A program made the translations under genes and the position numbers. Source: Alloascoidea africana (taxonomy: Eukaryota; Ascomycota; Alloascoideomycetes; Alloascoideales; Alloascoideaceae). Taken from it: a stretch of 64,000 nt of DNA. Positions 52,951 through 63,317 of this stretch are shown piece after piece. Location of the stretch: positions 248,001 through 312,000 of the forward strand of contig JAKTTT010000008.1 in assembly GCA_030581615.1 (NCBI GenBank), written 5' to 3'. Within the stretch, counting starts at the first letter, position 1. Every line of letters starts with the position of its first letter. The notes below the pieces were generated by a model that was not told the origin of the DNA, did not search any database, and worked only from the letters and a program-made list of their open reading frames with translations.

Positions 52951-54962
52951 TGTTAAAATTGAATCAAAAGGCTCTTCTGGATTAAGTATACGAAAAGGAA
53001 AAGGAAAAGAAAAAAAGTGAAAATCAGGGGAGAATCACGGCGTATTTATATGTTTTAAGGAACTTTGCGGCAATATTGATTTTTTTTTTTTTTTTTAACC
53101 GGGCAGTGTCAGATGCGAAGCGTAACTTAAAGGAACAATATATGACTAAAACCAAAACGCTTGCCATCGCGATTTATCTTTGAAAAGTCACACGAAAAGG
53201 AAGACCAAAGCTTTAAAATTGCAGACATGTTTCTGGAATATCTGATCCATGCTTCATTTTCTGCTCATCTTGGTAGGACTGGAGCGACACAGATCATCGC
53301 GGATTATTGCGAGAGTTCCTGATCTAGTGGGAAACACGCTCACAATGTGGTTTCTGCTAACCAAAGCTACTTTTCTTACTCATCTTTTCCAGTGAGGCAT
53401 CTTAGCTCATGACCATTTAAACTCTGCTGTATAAATAGAAACACGCACGTGAATTTTCACAGCCTCTTTTCATCGTTTTTACTTTCACTCTACTGAAAAA
53501 GACAGCCGCAACGTTTGGTCTTTTCAATTGCTATCCTCCTCTTTTCTTTTGCTGTCAAAGTTTGTTTTCAGAAGCTGCAAGTCCACGCAGTTTGGGCTGA
53601 AAGAAGTTAGTACGAAAAAAGACGAATCTGTCATGCATGCCAAGCAGTCCGGATTTTCCGTCCATGTAAGGGAATATGGAGAAAGCTTGTTTTCGAACAA
53701 GTGCTGTTGATCTCCAGATCGTGGAATGTGTGTGAATCGTAGCTTATCTACAACCTAACTTTCCTCATTAATAAAAATATTCCCTACAATTTAACAATAG
53801 CTTTGTCTGGCTACAGGAAAGCCGTATCATCACCACCATTGCTAAGGCTAATTGTGCGAAAATCATTGCATTGATTACACTAGATTTTCAATTTGAGTCT
53901 TTGAATAATGACTGTAAAACAAAATTTTAAGACACGAAGAAAACCGTACAACAGGATCACGGAAAATAGAAGCTTGTTTGGACATTGGTTTGATCATTGC
54001 TAGGTGGCAAAGGATTTGCGATAACTTTACATCCATTCTCAATTTCTTAAGGAACCAATGAGATGATAAAGTCTTTGTGGCTCCTTACACAGTCGCATTC
54101 TCAAAATGTTTGTTCTTAAATAAACGCAAACCAGTGATCCAATTGACAAAATGGCATACAAGCCGTCGTTGTTATCATAATTTTACTGTGGATACGAGAA
54201 TGACGCTGTCAATTTATAACTTTCCCGAGGCATGGACTGTTTGCTCCAGCTCCGAGTTTAGCGCCATCAGAGTCTCTATCGAGATGCCAACGGCGGCGTT
54301 TCCAGATCTGAGGACCCTGAGATTCCCAGATATTGCCTAACCTCCCCATCATAAACTCATTTATGGATACTGTAGTTCTGCATTCCAAAGCTCTCATCCT
54401 TTGTTGACGCAGGTGGGAATGAAATTTCGTACTTTATGGAGTTTCTTATCGCGATATCTCTTATCAAATAGAGTTGCAGGTTTCTATCCTTGTGTCAATA
54501 GATGTGGCAAAGGGTAATGACACATTTCTTATCATTATGCCTTTTAGCTAGCAGTAATGGACCTTCAGAGGAAAACTGTTCTTGTGTCTTGGCTATTACC
54601 CTTGAATCTACCATAGAGTTTGGTTTGGTCACTGGATCAATATATGCCAATTTGCCACTCTTAGCTCCAGAACTCCTCGCACATCCAATCAGATCTGATG
54701 GCTGTTGAGCAGTGGGCAAAAGAAAGAAGTTTAATTAGTCCTTGCTTCAAACTGCGAATAGGAGAGGAGGAGTACTCATCCCTACACCCTTGCAACATTT
54801 GTGGGAGATGCTTTAGCTTAGTCTTGTATGGCAGTTGGGTTGATTGCTATTATAAATTGCAACATCTTCCCTTTTCTTCTGACATCTTAAGAGGAGATTA
54901 TTTCTTTTGAGATCTGTGGTATAATTAAAAAGGTTGAGTGAAATAGGTGGAAAACTACAAAC
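52951..54962. other. Long intergenic region, GPI-protein gene to SNA2
   Basis: 2012 bases. The left part is a promoter (TATAAATA on the minus strand at about 53042, a 17-base T run at about 53080). A second TATAAATA on the plus strand at about 53430 precedes a pyrimidine-rich leader, but no supportable gene follows. No tRNA signature. Confidence 0.4.
53079..53096 (+). repeat. Poly-T tract
   Basis: About 17 consecutive T on the plus strand (poly-A on the gene strand) in the promoter of the small GPI-anchored protein. Such tracts exclude nucleosomes in yeast promoters. Confidence 0.6.
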
Positions 54963-55275
54963 ATGCACGCTCAAGATTGGTTCTTGGCCATTGTGGCAAT
55001 CATATTCCCGCCACTAGCAGTCTTTATCAAGAGAGGATTCAGCGCTGACCGTATGTTTCTTGTTGTTCCTTACAATCTCTGGGTCTTATTTAATACGGAA
55101 ATTGCTTCTAATTTGTTGACTGTTTGTAGTCCTTATCAACATAGCTCTCAGTATTCTTGGATTTCTGCCTGGTTTGATCCATGCTTGGTGGATAATTGCT
55201 TCTTTCCCTTACAGTGATTCTAGAGGTCATTACCATCCTGTTGCGAATGGACCTACTTATGGAAGCATTAACTAA
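54963..55275 (+). CDS. SNA2: PMP3/SNA-family proteolipid Sna2
   Basis: A 77-residue membrane protein with two helices; S. cerevisiae Sna2 sits in the vacuolar membrane. Exons 54963-55050 and 55130-55275 join over a 79-base intron (GTATGT...TGTAG). The start MHAQDWFLAIVAIIFPPLAV and GFSADLLINI match Sna2 (MHARDWFLVFIAIFIPPLAV, as I recall). The second helix has ILGFLPGLIHAWWIIASFPY. The tail ends GPTYGSIN, with YGSI matching the sorting tail YGSLA of Sna2. The frame continues past the donor for 55 codons without similarity, so splicing is needed. It is divergent from the GPI-anchored gene at 52950. Confidence 0.93.
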
Positions 55276-56707
55276 ACAAGAGTGTTCCTACCCTTTCTTC
55301 ATATGCTATTACAAGATCAAGATATTTCCTTGGGTTTGAGGTCTGTAATAGCAATCGGTTTATCGCTAGTCCTATAGTTTGCACCACCATTTCGATAGCA
55401 TGTATTCTGGCAATTCCAATGTTTCTATAGAAATTGATGATCTTTTTTTTCTTTGCTACAAACAAAACATGCTAGACATGTGGATAAAAATGTAAGAGAA
55501 TGAATTAGGCTTATCAATATTAGAAAAGTATTCTTTGGAATATCTTGACATCCAACAAGCCATTTTAAAGAGCCAAGCACTAGGTTTCTATTCCATCAGA
55601 ACGATGGAAAAAGAAACCACAAACAGTGCAAAAAAAGAAAACCAAACTTTACTTAAATATCAGAACGATACCTAAGCGAAAACTTGAATTTTCAAAGAAT
55701 TGGCCTTCTTACTCTGTGTTTTTTTTTTTTGATCTTTGCATATTGACACATCGACAAGACGGTAAATTTATATGGTCTGTCAACTTAAGATTATGCAATA
55801 GTTGATTTTGTTATTTCTCATGGTCATGGTGAAAACAAAAACAAAAAACAAAAAACAAAAAAATAGATAAATGAAAGGCATTCACATGATTCATTACACT
55901 ACTGCTAATTTGGCTATTTAGCAATTCGCAATTAGCTAAAGGATTTCGGAAAGTTCTAAGATGAATAAGATGTGGTAGTGTATGAAATTTTCTAATGTTT
56001 TGGTTTTGTGTTGAATGATAGTGTTACCCGGAGTGGACAGCCAGAGAAACTCATTCAACCAGTATAGGTGTCCAACCTGAGATCTCTCAGGTTACTAACA
56101 AAGAATCACGGGCAAATCCTGCTGGAGTAACCCTGCCTTGAGAGCAGTGTTGCGATTGCACAGCAAGCTTGGACATGCCCGAGAGCGGGCGAGATTGCTC
56201 CGTAGTGCCTATCAGCCCCGCTCAGCCAATCAGCGTGCTCCGTGCGTGTCGGCGCTGCGTGACCTGGGCGGCGCCTGTTGCCACAGAAACCCGTCGCTAT
56301 AAGGCTCTGGGGGCGCTTACCTTTCCTCTCCCTCCCACGTTTCCCAGAATTTACAAAAACACCCTCCCCTCCCAATATAAGCAAAGCGTGTTGCTCGCCA
56401 CCCTCCACCACAACACCGTCTGGAATCGCCACCGCCACCACACGCTCAGCAACAGTGTTTCTACTCTGAACCTCCATATTCGGCTCGTCAGAATCCTCCT
56501 TTTCTTTTATTTTATTTAACGAAAAAGAGAACGGGGAAAAAAAAAAGAAACGTCCATATCTGTTATCTTTCGTCCACGCCCGCCGAAGTTCTAGAATATT
56601 CTTTTGGCCACCACACACCCAACGCCTCCACACTTGTGCCCGCGCCCAAATTTGCGTTTTGAGCACCCACGCCACGTGTCCATTCCCCTTTGTTTCTTGA
56701 TTAGGCG
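55276..56707. other. Intergenic, SNA2 to the 56708 gene; includes GC-rich island
   Basis: 1432 bases. Left: A-rich tracts (ACAAAAA-type at 55833-55870). Right: from about 56140 sequence turns GC-rich, with a CCAAT (cagCCAATcagcg, about 56225) and a CACGTG at about 56671 near the next ATG. An imperfect palindrome is listed at 56074. Confidence 0.5.
56074..56093. repeat. Inverted repeat, 9-base arms
   Basis: AACCTGAGA-tc-TCTCAGGTT, perfect 9-base arms around 2 bases. It stands at the edge where base composition changes from AT-rich to GC-rich. Could be a dimeric factor site; no function claimed. Confidence 0.4.
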
Positions 56708-57682
56708 ATGACTAAGGCATTCCCGATCCAAATAGGCAGGCGCGATACCGCAAACAGACCTGCTCCCGGCGAAGCTCGCGTTCCGTTTGGGCGCAAGAGG
56801 CGCTCCAGCCTGGACTACGCACCTTTCAAAAAACAAAAGCTCTGGTCCTTGAGACAGAGCAGGAAGAATTTTATATGTTTTAACAGAGATAGTAGGGCCA
56901 GCTCGTCGACGGAAGACGAAGATGGCAGCTTTGGTAAATCCTACGTCAGATGGAAGAGGCATAGAGAAAGCCTCCCAGAGTCGCTTCCATCTGCTCCTTA
57001 TGACTATGCTCTGGAAGAAGCCGTGTCAAAGTACAGCGATGATAACGACGATAACGATGAAAATTGCAATTTAAATATGTTTAATGACACGGGTCTTCGG
57101 GCACACAGCCCGGGACCCACCTTCCAGATGCTGTCTGGGGGCGCTGGTCGCGGCAAACACAGGTCTCTGGCCCCCATGAGCGACCGCTGTGCGCGGCAGC
57201 GGTGTTTTGACTACCTGGTGTCGGCGATAGATGAGGCCTGGGCCCGCTACTGCGAGTGCTCCTACGAGGACGAGACTGAAGAGTACAACAACCAGTACAG
57301 CTACGTCCCCAACACGCCCGTCAGCCTGAAGCTCTCGGACGAAGAATGCTCAGAAAACAGCGATTCGGAGCATCAGGAAGAGCAGCTGTCCCCCAGCTCG
57401 GTTTCGTCTGCGAATGCTGCTGGTGCTGACCGAAAGCTAATTCCTGAAAAGTCCTCCATCATGCATCTCCAGCAGTTGAAAGATAAGCTCCTAAAGGCAA
57501 AATACTATCTACAGGATTTTGCCGAGAGCGATAAGATTAAAGATCACATTCGTTTTTGGAAGCGCTGGGATCTGATCAAGTATTCTGCTGTGGAGCTGGT
57601 GGAAGATAACGATGATGATTCAGTCGTTGATGAAGCTCTTGAAAAGCTAGAGTTGGGAAGATACCATGGAGTTTGCTTCTAA
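56708..57682 (+). CDS. Unrecognised protein with a Cys/Trp-rich core domain
   Basis: A 324-residue protein; ATG at 56708. The N-terminal third is basic (GRKRRSSLDYAPFKKQK, a likely nuclear signal) and then Ser/Asp-rich with an acidic patch (DDNDDNDENC). The conserved-looking core is about 157-200: CARQRCFDYLVSAIDEAWAR followed by YCECSYEDETEEY. An amphipathic helix follows (LQQLKDKLLKAKYYLQDF) with FWKRWDLIKYSAVELVED near the end. I recall a fungal domain with an IDEAWARYC-type motif but cannot attach a name or function. The codons are GC-richer than neighbours, especially 57100-57420. A position-equivalent S. cerevisiae gene is not apparent to me. Confidence 0.8.
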   Translation: MTKAFPIQIGRRDTANRPAPGEARVPFGRKRRSSLDYAPFKKQKLWSLRQSRKNFICFNRDSRASSSTEDEDGSFGKSYVRWKRHRESLPESLPSAPYDYALEEAVSKYSDDNDDNDENCNLNMFNDTGLRAHSPGPTFQMLSGGAGRGKHRSLAPMSDRCARQRCFDYLVSAIDEAWARYCECSYEDETEEYNNQYSYVPNTPVSLKLSDEECSENSDSEHQEEQLSPSSVSSANAAGADRKLIPEKSSIMHLQQLKDKLLKAKYYLQDFAESDKIKDHIRFWKRWDLIKYSAVELVEDNDDDSVVDEALEKLELGRYHGVCF

Positions 57683-58319
57683 CTGCCTATTTTTTATTAT
57701 TATTACTACCATTCACTTTGGCCATTCCTTTTTGGATTAACTTATTTGAGGTTTTGATACCATATTCAGCATAAAGGTACACACGTTCTGGTTCATTTTG
57801 TTCAATTCTTTTTTATTACTTTTTTTTCATTATTATTTTGTTATTTGTTGTGGTTCATGATGTTTGTGAGATCCTTGTCTTGTGTACTATGAAAGGAATA
57901 TTCTATTCCTGGTTGGAAAGATTTGAAATTTGAAATTTGAAATTTGCAATTTATTACTTACTATATATGTATGATGACTGGGGGATATATATGCTCTTTG
58001 ATTTGTGTTATCTACATCCTACTAGCTGTAGTTTCTGTATATAGATTAATAACTATATATTTATGTTAAAACACTTTTTGCACTCAAAGTTCTGTTGATT
58101 TTTTTGGTGGTTTGACCAGAGGTCGAATTTAATCATTCATGTTGGTAAAACCACGACAGCCAGCTTGTCTCCACTTCCTTTCTTCTTCTTCTTCTTCTTC
58201 TTCAGTTTAGAGTTGCACACAAGAATTCTAACTTCAGCAAGTCGCTTCTATTTTGAACCTAATTCTCTTTCTGTCACAACCAACCCATCCATTTTTTTAA
58301 GCTTATCCTGTCGTTCTCA
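57683..58319. other. Intergenic, 56708 gene to KAR4
   Basis: 637 AT-rich bases. A GAAATTT-type tandem (about 57925-57950) and a TTC microsatellite (58180-58203) are the only structures. Confidence 0.5.
58180..58203 (+). repeat. TTC trinucleotide microsatellite
   Basis: Eight TTC units in the KAR4 5' leader region, ending TTCAG. Confidence 0.75.
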
Positions 58320-59366
58320 ATGTCGCTCTATTCTGTGCCACCGCCACCCTTGTCAACGCCATTTCAGGACCATCAACAGCATCACCATCACCATCACCAT
58401 CACCAAAACCAAAACCAACAGCAACAACAACAACAGCAGCAGCAGCAACAGCAATACACAAAACACTCCAATGACTACTCAAACAGATACGTGCATTCAA
58501 ACTTATTGCCTCAATCCCATCTCAGAAACATATCCACTCCATTACAGGGCTACCCCAAATTGCAAAAACTCATGACTTTGAAGAAACAGCAGGTCGCAAA
58601 ACATCAATCTCGGCCCTTTGGTGTCCGAGTGCAACCAGAAAATATGGTCGAGACAGTGACGGATTGGATCACGAAGGACAGACTTTGTTTCGATGTGATT
58701 ATGCTTGGGGCGCTTATTGATGACCGAACCATGTATTCGGTTTTCAGCCAACTGCCTATGGAAAAACTATGCTCAAAGCCTGGATACCTTTTCCTATGGG
58801 CATCCACCAGAAACATATCTGTGCTTAGTCAACTTTTGAAAACGGCAGATTTTGGTTGGAAGAAATTTAGAAGAAGCGAGGAGCTCGTTTTCGTTCCAGT
58901 CTCTTCCCATTCAAGCTTCTACCCTGGTGATTCTGTCTTTCAAGACGATGCAATTCTAACTTCCACGCAATGGCACTGTTGGATGTGCATTGTGGGAACG
59001 GTAAGGAGATCCACAGATGGCCATCTAATACATTGCAATGTGGACACAGATTTGCAATTGGAACAACCTCCTTCGTCTCTAGGCATGAACACCATCTCAT
59101 CAGTAAACGCCGTTCCAAATAACATGTATCGCGTCGCGGAAAATTTCTCCAGCTCCACGCGAAGACTTCACATTATTCCTGCACATTTGGGATCTTCTAT
59201 GCCGATCAAAATGCGGCCCGGATGGGTTATCATGAGTCCTGATGTAATGCTTGATAATTTCACTCCTGAGGATTACAAAAGTGAATTGGATCGCGTTGGA
59301 AGAAATTTACCTACTGATATGAGAATTGAGAGCTTGAGACCGAAAAGCCCTCCAGGCAAAGCATAG
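58320..59366 (+). CDS. KAR4: Kar4, MT-A70-family pseudo-methyltransferase
   Basis: Transcription and mRNA-methylation cofactor (METTL14-type) needed in yeast for karyogamy and meiosis. It has 348 residues; ATG at 58320. The N-terminus has a proline run, then a His run (21-28) and a Gln run (about 33-45) coded by CAC/CAT and CAA/CAG repeats. The conserved part has QKLMTLKKQQVAKHQSRPFG, then FDVIMLGALIDDRTMY at about 123, where active MT-A70 enzymes carry DPPW, so catalytic residues are absent, as in other Kar4. KPGYLFLWAST, KKFRRSEELVFVPV and WHCWMCIVGTVRRSTDGHLI complete the family signature. It converges on the methyltransferase gene 60 bases downstream. Confidence 0.95.
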   Translation: MSLYSVPPPPLSTPFQDHQQHHHHHHHHQNQNQQQQQQQQQQQQQYTKHSNDYSNRYVHSNLLPQSHLRNISTPLQGYPKLQKLMTLKKQQVAKHQSRPFGVRVQPENMVETVTDWITKDRLCFDVIMLGALIDDRTMYSVFSQLPMEKLCSKPGYLFLWASTRNISVLSQLLKTADFGWKKFRRSEELVFVPVSSHSSFYPGDSVFQDDAILTSTQWHCWMCIVGTVRRSTDGHLIHCNVDTDLQLEQPPSSLGMNTISSVNAVPNNMYRVAENFSSSTRRLHIIPAHLGSSMPIKMRPGWVIMSPDVMLDNFTPEDYKSELDRVGRNLPTDMRIESLRPKSPPGKA

Positions 59367-59426
59367 CTACTTTTAGGGAGGGTATAATAATTTCTTCTTA
59401 GTATATACTACTTAGGCTTTGGTTGT

Positions 59427-61071
59427 TTATTTTCTTCGGGATGAAGATCTGAGCCATTCCGTTCCACGCTCAAGAGGTTTCAAAAGTCCGTTCTGTTTAG
59501 GCACATATTCGATTCGGTGGGTGCTATTCAAATTCTTCCTCAGTACAATTTGGAAACAGGTTGCTGATCCCTGTCTCGAAGCAATAACGGACCAACCGAG
59601 GAAAAATTCCCAGATTCTAAACCATCGTGTGCCATATTTTTCAATCACTTTTGACCGGTTTGTTTGCCAATTGAGATACCATCTCCATAACGTAGCTGAG
59701 TAATGCACGCCTATGGTGTCAATGCTGGTCACCTCAAATCCGGCTCCTTCAAGTTTGTCAATAACCCATCCAAGAGGTGTCGAGGCATCAGCACCTGGGA
59801 AAATGTACTTGTTCATAAACAACCCCCAAATCAGATCCTCGTACTGCCATGACTTTCTCAATCCAGCATACTGTAAATAAAAAATCCCATCGTCATCCAA
59901 CATGCTATAAACTTGTCGCAAAAATCCCTGGAACTTTCGGATTCCAACGTGTTCCGCCATCTCCAAACACGTAATCTTGTCGTATTTATCTTCGGGAACT
60001 GGGGTATCTCGGTAATCCAAACAGAGCACGCGGGATTGGTCTTCTGAAATTCCCTGACTGTTTAATTGTTCATTGCCATATGCCGTTTGATTACGTCCTA
60101 GCGTTATACCCGTTGCTCTGGCCCCAAACATTTTGGAAGCGTAGGTGACAAGTGTGCCCCAACCACACCCGAGATCCAACAGTCTGTCGCCGGCTTGCAA
60201 GTCAATTTTGTCACAGACGACTCGTAGCTTATTGTCTTGAAGTTCTTCAAGAGTTTCTGCTCTGTTGGGATCCGAGATTAAACCACTGGTATAAACCATT
60301 CGGGGACCCAAAAACCAGTAGTAAAAATCATCACCACGGTCATAATGGCCCCGAACCTGTTCTTCATCTTGGGATTTTGAGTGCATAATCACCTCGGGGA
60401 TCATTTCAAGTAAGAAATACTTGAAAAGCCCCCATGTAAATCGGAAACTTGCCCAGTCGTGTCTATACTCTAACGCATCCAAAGCATCTCCTCTAAAGCT
60501 AACCTCCTCTTTGAAATACAACTCTTGGAATGTTTGCATGGGGATCTTGTTACCGCCTTTGTATTTTTTCGCCAATTTGGCGTCTTTGAATTCAAGATAG
60601 TACTCAACACCACGGTTTGGGAACTTGGCCTTGTCTGTTAAACGCGGTGAGTAGATCGACGTTGCATACCAGAACAAAATCAATATTGGGAATCCGAAAA
60701 TCAAAGTCAAAAAAACCCAGGTTTTCAATCCCAAGCCTAGAATTCTCTTCGTAATGTAATAGGGAATCCCAAGCAACAGAGAAAATAAGAGAAGGTTGGA
60801 AAAATGCCTAGATCCGGCTCCGTCGGCTGGTAGAGGAGCATTTTTAATTGCTGGGTACTAAACAGGCACTCATTAGGTTAGATAGGAAACGGAATGGATC
60901 ATCAACATTGAGGTCTAGAGTCCAGCTCAGTGGGAGGGAGGGGGGCTCATTATTACTACTTACAGCGGTTGTCCGAACTCCACAATCAAACGGAGCACCT
61001 GGAGGTAGAGGTTCATCAGACTTGATAAAGCCAGAAGACCGACGACGGGCTTCGGTTCTTGTTCTCACCAT
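59427..61071 (-). CDS. MTS1: Sphingolipid C9-methyltransferase
   Basis: SAM-dependent enzyme that methylates C9 of the sphingoid base in glucosylceramide; found in many fungi, absent from S. cerevisiae. Exon 1 (61071-60964, 36 residues, MVRTRTEARRRSSGF) joins exon 2 (60857-59427) over a 106-base intron (GTAAGT...TTTAG, CTAAC) to give YPAIKNAPLPADGAG; 512 residues. Two membrane helices near residues 55-105 (FSNLLLFSLLLGIP; WVFLTLIFGFPILILFWYA) place it in the ER. The cyclopropane-synthase-like fold follows: DLGCGWGTLVTYAS (SAM site, about 262), ATGITLGRNQ, CLEMAEHVGIRKF and YFQYAG-type GIFYLQYAGLRK. Exon 2 alone is open only from a TTG, which is not the start. Confidence 0.93.
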
Positions 61072-63317
61072 CTTTCTTGGTTTTTATACCAGTGCTTTGG
61101 AGAGGGCGTGAAGACAAAAAGGCAATCTAGCGAGATGAAGAGAGAAGAGAAAAGAAAAAGAAGAAGAAGAAGAAAGAAAAGATGAGAAGGAGAAAAAGTA
61201 GCAAAAAATAGGGAGAGTAGAATAAATTGCAAATCAGTAAAATTGAGAATTGCTCAAGCAATGAATATAATATATTTTCCAATTCGCCCAGGTGAACTTC
61301 ACAGCTTTTCACTTCAGGGAGTAGCTAAAAGGAGTTGCCGTTTTGGGAAAACGTGCAGGCGTTCCCAGGGGCCCCAGCTGTCATTGAGCTGGAAAAGGCC
61401 GGGTAAAATGGTATTTGGGCATTGAAAATTGTTAAAAGGATGGGCTACGCGGGTTAGTTTACTAGAATGGGTTTTTACTGGTGAAGAAGTTAGAGGATTG
61501 GGACTTGTTATAGAGGGAGGATCTATCCTGTTGATATATAGTGGTGAGCGCGGACGGGAACACCCGGGTGATAATAAAGTTGACAGGTCCTCAATCCTTG
61601 AGGTTGAATACCAGCAAATAGGTGGTTAAACAATCAGGGATAAGTAAAGGATTTGAGGGGAATTAACTTGAGCCAGTTCCTTGGGAATAAACTTGAAAAA
61701 AAAAAAACAGGAAAGCAATTGAAGCCTGTTTTGACATGACCGTGGGACAAAGAAAGACTAAGCCAGCCTCGTTTGTTCACGACCCGGACGACTTCTACCT
61801 AGGCTTTCTTTTTGACCCCTGGAAAACTCTCTGCAAGATTAATGTCCAATCTGGGGTAAACCGCAAAATATTAAAAAAATGACTTGTTGGTCTAGGTAAG
61901 CTAAGCTATGGAGACGCTTTGCTTCGTTCCTACTAATGCTGTCATAAAAAATGACGACACTATGTTCAACTAAAGCATGGGAGATGACCAGACAACCGGT
62001 CACTATCATATCAGTGAGTGAGAAAAGGATAAATGGTCTTGTAGAATAGATTTTGAAAAAACTGTAAACTGTGAATTCCACTACTCAAAAAAGTCCAGAT
62101 TAGGCGCGCTATTTTTTGCCGTAATCAACCAAAGAAATAAAAAATTCCATGACAATCAGGCACAAATAAGAAAAAAATGAACTATAGAAATCCTTTGCTC
62201 GGCACTTAAATAAGAAAAGCCGAGCTAGATTTCCATTAATCCAGGAAAAAGCCAAGAGATCGAACGACCTTTGGAGAAAATCCAACTACTATACGTATCT
62301 CCAAAGGACAAGAAAAGGGCCTGATTTTTATGGTTCAATCAGCTGCTGTCTTTGCAGTCACCCTACGTGAAATAGAACTAACCACTGTCAATATAAACTC
62401 AACGCCAGGGGCAAATACGCAAATACACTTGAAATGGATGTTTCAGGAATCATCATTACAGCTTTTCTTTAACCTTTCAACGTTTTTCTTTCTTTGATCT
62501 CTCATTTTAGAAAGGAAATAAAACTTTATTGGTCGATATTCCAAGTTTTGTGCTCATGTTTAGTAGAATAAATCTTGAACAAGAGCTTTCACCATTGATA
62601 TGGTTTTTGAAAGGCCAAGCATTCCTGATATTTGGAAAACAGCATGCTAATCTCTCACCTATGTGCTCTCTTCCCAGATCTTTCCCCCCAGAACAGCTAA
62701 TTTCCCACCAAAATCTAATGACCTAAATTCTTTATCCTCGCTACGCCCCTCGATGAAAAGCTTACGTCCCGTTTCAAGAACACAGTGGGATATAATCTTA
62801 TGTGCCGAGTTAGAGTTGGCTCAATTTTAAAGTTGTGTAGAATGTGCTCTCCCATCTTGCGGGTTTTTTCCCAAGACATGGAGGCAATAGTACTGCTGGC
62901 CTGTCACACTCGGGGATCAGAAAGCTAAACACGAACGATCGTAGCACCGGGCCAAGACCCACAGAACTCTGACGGCAGAAAACCAGGAAGATTTCACTCA
63001 TTGTTTGCTGGAAACAGAGGGCAGAATGGGGACTCACCCGGAGGGGTGGACGGATGTGTGCGGCTCTGCTGGCAAACCACCTTCTCGTTGCTCACTCTCT
63101 TTTTTCCTCTCCAGGCATCATCACACAACCCGGAACCTGAACACCTTTTCTAACTGTCGTCGCTCGTTACGTTCACGTTTCTCTCCCCTTTCATTTCGTC
63201 TGTTTGGTTTATAGATAGCCTAAACAAGCCATCATCTGTTGGTCTGTTCCCTTTTTTTGCTTCTTTTCGTCCTGCGTCTGTGCTCTCCCTGCAAATAGGT
63301 GTTTATGAGTATCTAGA
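61072..63317. other. Long intergenic region, MTS1 to LRE1
   Basis: 2246 bases. Near MTS1 lies a purine tract (GAA/AAG, 61135-61200). Near LRE1 the sequence becomes CT-rich, which looks like a leader (63090-63300). No supportable gene or tRNA. Confidence 0.45.
61135..61200 (+). repeat. Purine tract, AAG/GAA-rich
   Basis: About 65 bases of nearly pure A/G (agaagaagaagaagaaag core), on the 5' side of MTS1. Confidence 0.6.

Noticed and set aside
53528-53710. 60-codon frame behind a TATAAATA
   Set aside because: It opens at a TTG, has no ATG near the start, no similarity and no plausible splice partner.
54495-54719. Minus-strand 74-codon frame upstream of SNA2
   Set aside because: The composition is fair, but it starts at a TTG, has no family match, no exon partner and no positional support.
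62255-62275. Possible B-box (GTTCGATCT on the minus strand)
   Set aside because: The last base does not fit the consensus and no cloverleaf can be drawn from the flanks.
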